DNA of 64,000 nucleotides, from positions 186,001 through 250,000 of the forward strand of contig NZ_JAINRC010000004.1 in NCBI RefSeq assembly GCF_020400655.1. The letters are read 5' to 3'. The DNA comes from Streptomyces spinosus. Lineage in GTDB: Bacteria; Actinomycetota; Actinomycetes; Streptomycetales; Streptomycetaceae. This document shows positions 61,232-64,000 of the stretch, piece after piece. The notes beneath the pieces were generated by a model. The model had not been told where the DNA came from. It searched no databases and saw only the letters and a list, made by a program, of their open reading frames with translations. The position numbers and the translations under genes are program-made. Positions within the stretch are counted from its first letter, which is position 1; every line of letters begins with the position of its first letter.

Positions 61232-62068
61232 ATCATCCAAGAGCCTGAAGCGCACGGACCACAGGGGGCGGACGGGTTCGAGCCCGAGGCCACGCGTCGT
61301 GAAGCGGACGTCACGGAGAGCGCGCGGGCCAACCGGGGCTGGTGGGACCGCAACGCCGACGAGTACCAGACCGAGCACGGCACGTTCCTCGGCGACGACC
61401 GCTTCGTGTGGGGCCCGGAGGGCCTGGACGAGGTGGAGGCCGAGCTGCTCGGCCCGCCGGAGGAGCTGAAGGGCAGGTCGGTCCTGGAGATCGGCGCGGG
61501 CGCGGCGCAGTGCGCGCGCTGGCTGGCCGCCCAGGGTGCGCGCCCGGTGGCCCTGGACCTGTCGCACCGCCAGTTGCAGCACGCGCTGCGGATCGGCGGG
61601 TCGTTCCCGCTGGTCTGCGCCGACGCCGGCGCGCTGCCCTTCGCGGACGGCTCCTTCGACCTGGCGTGCTCCGCGTACGGGGCGCTGCCGTTCGTGGCCG
61701 ACCCCCGGCTGGTGCTGCGCGAGGTCCGCCGGGTGCTGCGGCCGGGCGGGCGGTTCGTGTTCTCGGTGACGCACCCGATCCGCTGGGCGTTCCCGGACGA
61801 GCCGGGCCCGGAGGGCCTGTCGGTGTCCTCCTCCTACTTCGACCGCACGCCGTACGTCGAGCAGGACGAGCAGGGCCGCGCGGTCTACGTGGAGCACCAC
61901 CGCACGCTCGGCGACCGGGTGCGGGACATCGTGGCCGGCGGCTTCCGCCTGGTGGACCTGGTGGAGCCGGAGTGGCCGGCCTGGAACACCTCGGAGTGGG
62001 GCGGCTGGTCGCCGCTGCGCGGGAACCTGATCCCGGGCACGGCGATCTTCGTGTGCGAGCGGGGGTGA
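61232..62068 (+). CDS. Class I SAM-dependent methyltransferase, non-canonical or distant start
   Basis: Methyltransferase with motif I VLEIGAGAAQCARWLAAQGARPVALDLSHRQL, then DAGALPFADGSFDLACSAYGALPFVADPRLVLREVRRVLRPGGRFVFSVTHPIRWAFP, and WGGWSPLRGNLIPGTAIFVCERG at the end. Family sequence (SARANRGWWDRNADEYQTEHGTFLGDDRFVWGP) begins well before the first canonical in-frame start, GTG 61406, yet upstream of that the frame has no ATG, GTG or TTG back to about 61082. GAGGGAG at 61222-61228 stands just before ATC 61232 and ATC 61235, so an ATC start is likely. From 61232 the product is 278 residues. The start is uncertain; the stop is firm. Confidence 0.85.
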   Translation: MIQEPEAHGPQGADGFEPEATRREADVTESARANRGWWDRNADEYQTEHGTFLGDDRFVWGPEGLDEVEAELLGPPEELKGRSVLEIGAGAAQCARWLAAQGARPVALDLSHRQLQHALRIGGSFPLVCADAGALPFADGSFDLACSAYGALPFVADPRLVLREVRRVLRPGGRFVFSVTHPIRWAFPDEPGPEGLSVSSSYFDRTPYVEQDEQGRAVYVEHHRTLGDRVRDIVAGGFRLVDLVEPEWPAWNTSEWGGWSPLRGNLIPGTAIFVCERG

Positions 62069-62153
62069 TCCCGCCGGGTGGCGCGGGCGCTGCCCGGGAC
62101 CGGCCGGCACGCGCGCGTACCGGCCGTTCGCGGACCCGTACGACACTGGGGGC

Positions 62154-64000
62154 GTGATCCGTTACGACGCCCTGGACGCCCTGCCCGTGCGCGGCGCCCT
62201 TCCTGCCCTGGCCGAGGCCCTGGAGGGGCACGGCACCGCCGTCCTCGTCGCGCCGCCCGGCACCGGCAAGACGACGCTGGTGCCGCTGGTGCTGGCCGGG
62301 CTCGTCGGCGACGGCCCCGCGCGGCGGGTCGTGGTGGCCGAGCCGCGGCGGATCGCGGCGCGGGCGGCGGCACGGCGCATGGCGTGGCTGCTGGGCGAGA
62401 GGCCCGGCGGGAGCGTCGGCTTCACGGTACGCGGCGAGCGGGCCGTGGGGCGGCACACGCGCGTGGAGGTCGTGACGACCGGTGTCCTGCTGCAGCGGCT
62501 CCAGCGCGACCAGGAGCTGGCCGGAGTGGACGTCGTCGTCCTCGACGAGTGCCACGAGCGGCATCTGGACGCGGACACGGCGGCCGCGTTCCTGTGGGAC
62601 GTGCGGCAGGCGCTGCGGCCGGAGCTGCGGCTGGTGGCCGCGTCGGCGACCACCGACACCGAGGGGTGGGCGCGGCTGCTCGGCGGGGCGCCGGTGGTCG
62701 AGGCGGCGGGCGTGGCGCATCCGGTGGAGGTCGTGTGGGCGCCCCCGGCGCGTCCGGTCCGGCCGCCGCAGGGGATGCGCGTGGATCCGGCGCTGCTCGC
62801 CCATGTGGCGTCGGTGGTGCGGCGGGCGCTGGCCGAGCGGACCGGGGACGTGCTGTGCTTCCTGCCCGGCGTCGGCGAGATCGCGCGCGTGGCGGGCCTG
62901 CTGGGGGATCTCGGTGACGTGGACGTGCTCCGGGTGCACGGGCGGGCGCCGGCCGCCGTGCAGGACGCGGTGCTCGTGCCCGGGGAGCGGCGCCGGGTGG
63001 TGCTGGCGACGTCCGTGGCCGAGTCGTCGCTGACCGTGCCGGGGGTACGGGTCGTGGTCGACTCCGGGCTGGCGCGGGAACCCCGCGTGGATCACGCGCG
63101 CGGGCTGAGCGGACTGACGACCGTACGGGCGTCGCGGGCGGCGGGGCGGCAGCGGGCGGGGCGGGCCGGGCGTGAGGCGCCGGGTGCCGTGTACCGGTGC
63201 TGGGCTGAGGCCGAGGACGGCCGCCTGCCGGCGTTCCCGGCGCCGGAGATCAAGGTGGCCGACCTGACCGCGTTCGCCCTTCAGGCGGCCTGCTGGGGCG
63301 ATCCGGACGCCTCGGGGCTGGCGCTGCTCGATCCGCCGCCGGCCGGGGCGATGGCCGCGGCGCGCTCGGCTCTGACGGCGGTGGGGGCGGTGGACCCCGC
63401 CGGGCGGGCCACGGAGGTCGGCGCGCGGATGGCCCGGCTGGGGGTGCACCCGCGGCTGGGGCGGGCCTTGCTGGACACGGGCGGTCGAGGGGCCGAGGTG
63501 GTCGCCCTGCTCTCCGAAGAGGTGCCCCGGGAGTACGGGGACGATCTCGCCGGCGCGCTGCGCCGTGTCCGGCGCGGTGGTGACGCGTACGCCGCGCGGT
63601 GGTCGGCGGAGGTCCGGCGGCTGCGCGGCGTCTCGGAGGAGTTCTCCCACCCGCCGGCCCGCGACGGCCGGCGAGAGGGCGCCGTCCGGGGCGGCCCGGG
63701 CATCGGTGACGACCGGCTCGCCGGACTCGTCGTCGCCCTGGCCTTTCCCGAGCGGGTCGCCCGGCTCGACGGCGGGTCGTACCTCATGGCGTCCGGGACG
63801 CGGGCGGAACCGGCCGAGGGGTCGGCGCTGCGCGGTGCTCCCTGGATCGTCGTGGCCGTCGCCGACCGGCCCTCCGGCAAGGGCCACGCGCGCGTGCTGC
63901 TCGGCGCGACCGTGGACGAGGACGTGGCGCGGGCCGCCGCCGGCGCGCTTCGGACGGAGGAGGACGAGGTGCGCTGGGCCGACGGGGACGTCGTGGCCCG
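62154..64000 (+). CDS. hrpB: ATP-dependent helicase HrpB (3' end lies outside the window)
   Basis: The first 615 residues of a DExH helicase of the HrpB type. Motif I APPGTGKTT, motif Ia AEPRRIAARAAARRMA, motif II DECHERH, motif III SATTD, motif V VLATSVAESSLTVPGVRVVVDSGLAREPRVD and motif VI RQRAGRAGREAPG are all intact, followed by the winged-helix and ratchet part (LAAARSALTAVGAVD-like helices, LGVHPRLGRALL). HrpB proteins are thought to unwind RNA or RNA-DNA; the precise role is unclear. GTG 62154 begins VIRYDALDALPVRGALPALAEALE, the usual family start. The window ends inside the C-terminal HrpB domain. Confidence 0.94.
   Translation, partial: MIRYDALDALPVRGALPALAEALEGHGTAVLVAPPGTGKTTLVPLVLAGLVGDGPARRVVVAEPRRIAARAAARRMAWLLGERPGGSVGFTVRGERAVGRHTRVEVVTTGVLLQRLQRDQELAGVDVVVLDECHERHLDADTAAAFLWDVRQALRPELRLVAASATTDTEGWARLLGGAPVVEAAGVAHPVEVVWAPPARPVRPPQGMRVDPALLAHVASVVRRALAERTGDVLCFLPGVGEIARVAGLLGDLGDVDVLRVHGRAPAAVQDAVLVPGERRRVVLATSVAESSLTVPGVRVVVDSGLAREPRVDHARGLSGLTTVRASRAAGRQRAGRAGREAPGAVYRCWAEAEDGRLPAFPAPEIKVADLTAFALQAACWGDPDASGLALLDPPPAGAMAAARSALTAVGAVDPAGRATEVGARMARLGVHPRLGRALLDTGGRGAEVVALLSEEVPREYGDDLAGALRRVRRGGDAYAARWSAEVRRLRGVSEEFSHPPARDGRREGAVRGGPGIGDDRLAGLVVALAFPERVARLDGGSYLMASGTRAEPAEGSALRGAPWIVVAVADRPSGKGHARVLLGATVDEDVARAAAGALRTEEDEVRWADGDVVA

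Overview
This window looks like chromosomal core DNA from a Streptomyces or a very close relative. The DNA is very GC-rich with strong third-position GC bias. GTG starts and 4-base stop/start overlaps are frequent, mycothiol-type and WhiJ-type regulatory genes are present, and several family-level features (DUF397, DUF574, DUF6343, Scr1-like XRE regulators, PafBC-type promoters) are typical of the genus. No tRNA, rRNA, CRISPR array, transposase or intact prophage gene was seen. Both window ends cut a gene: rapZ on the left and an hrpB-type helicase on the right.

Layout. 1-12.3 kb: rapZ-uvrC, an HTH gene, a Tat-type Rieske lipoprotein, a LacI regulator overlapping a PfkB sugar kinase, uvrA, a mycothiol-dependent enzyme and a metallo-beta-lactamase-fold hydrolase. 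12.7-18.5 kb: a three-gene polar amino acid ABC importer, aroQ, an MHS-type transporter and a calcium/proton antiporter. 18.8-22.7 kb: a tellurium-resistance-type block (terC, a TerD fusion protein, terD). terC is preceded by a yybP-ykoY manganese riboswitch. 22.8-31.2 kb: uvrB, an MHYT membrane sensor, a glycerophosphodiesterase, ogt, a VOC protein, psuG-psuK and a methyltransferase. 31.3-39.9 kb: corA, a uridine-kinase-like protein, HxlR with a divergent NmrA-type oxidoreductase, DUF2293, DUF1772, a solitary gltD-type gene, an AhpD-like protein and a MocR regulator.

39.9-46.1 kb is the most accessory-looking part. It holds a decayed DUF574 methyltransferase, a DUF397-XRE pair, a divergent HATPase anti-sigma-like protein with a long repetitive tail and a coupled unknown gene, then an ABC exporter with a roughly 95-residue insert in its nucleotide-binding domain. 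46.2-58.2 kb: DUF899, a FUSC exporter, nucleotidyltransferase, RidA, GNAT, uracil-DNA glycosylase, an S4 protein, DoxX, a methyltransferase, an acyltransferase, DUF6343, TPR, coaE and PAC2. 58.2-64 kb: a secreted beta-helix protein, rpsA, a methyltransferase with no canonical start and hrpB.

How the parts work together. DNA repair is the strongest theme: uvrC, uvrA, uvrB, ogt and a family 4/5 uracil-DNA glycosylase all lie here. uvrA, uvrB and ogt carry an exact TTGTCAGTG-N8-TANNNT promoter, the PafBC-type DNA-damage signal of actinobacteria, and uvrC carries a degenerate copy with the same spacing. uvrB, ogt, uvrC and many other genes have their -10 element 6-8 nt before the start codon, so leaderless transcripts appear common. 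The second theme is metal handling: terC has a manganese riboswitch, a Shine-Dalgarno-sequestering hairpin and an upstream DtxR/IdeR-like box. All assignments come from reading the sequence and from family knowledge. No database search was run.
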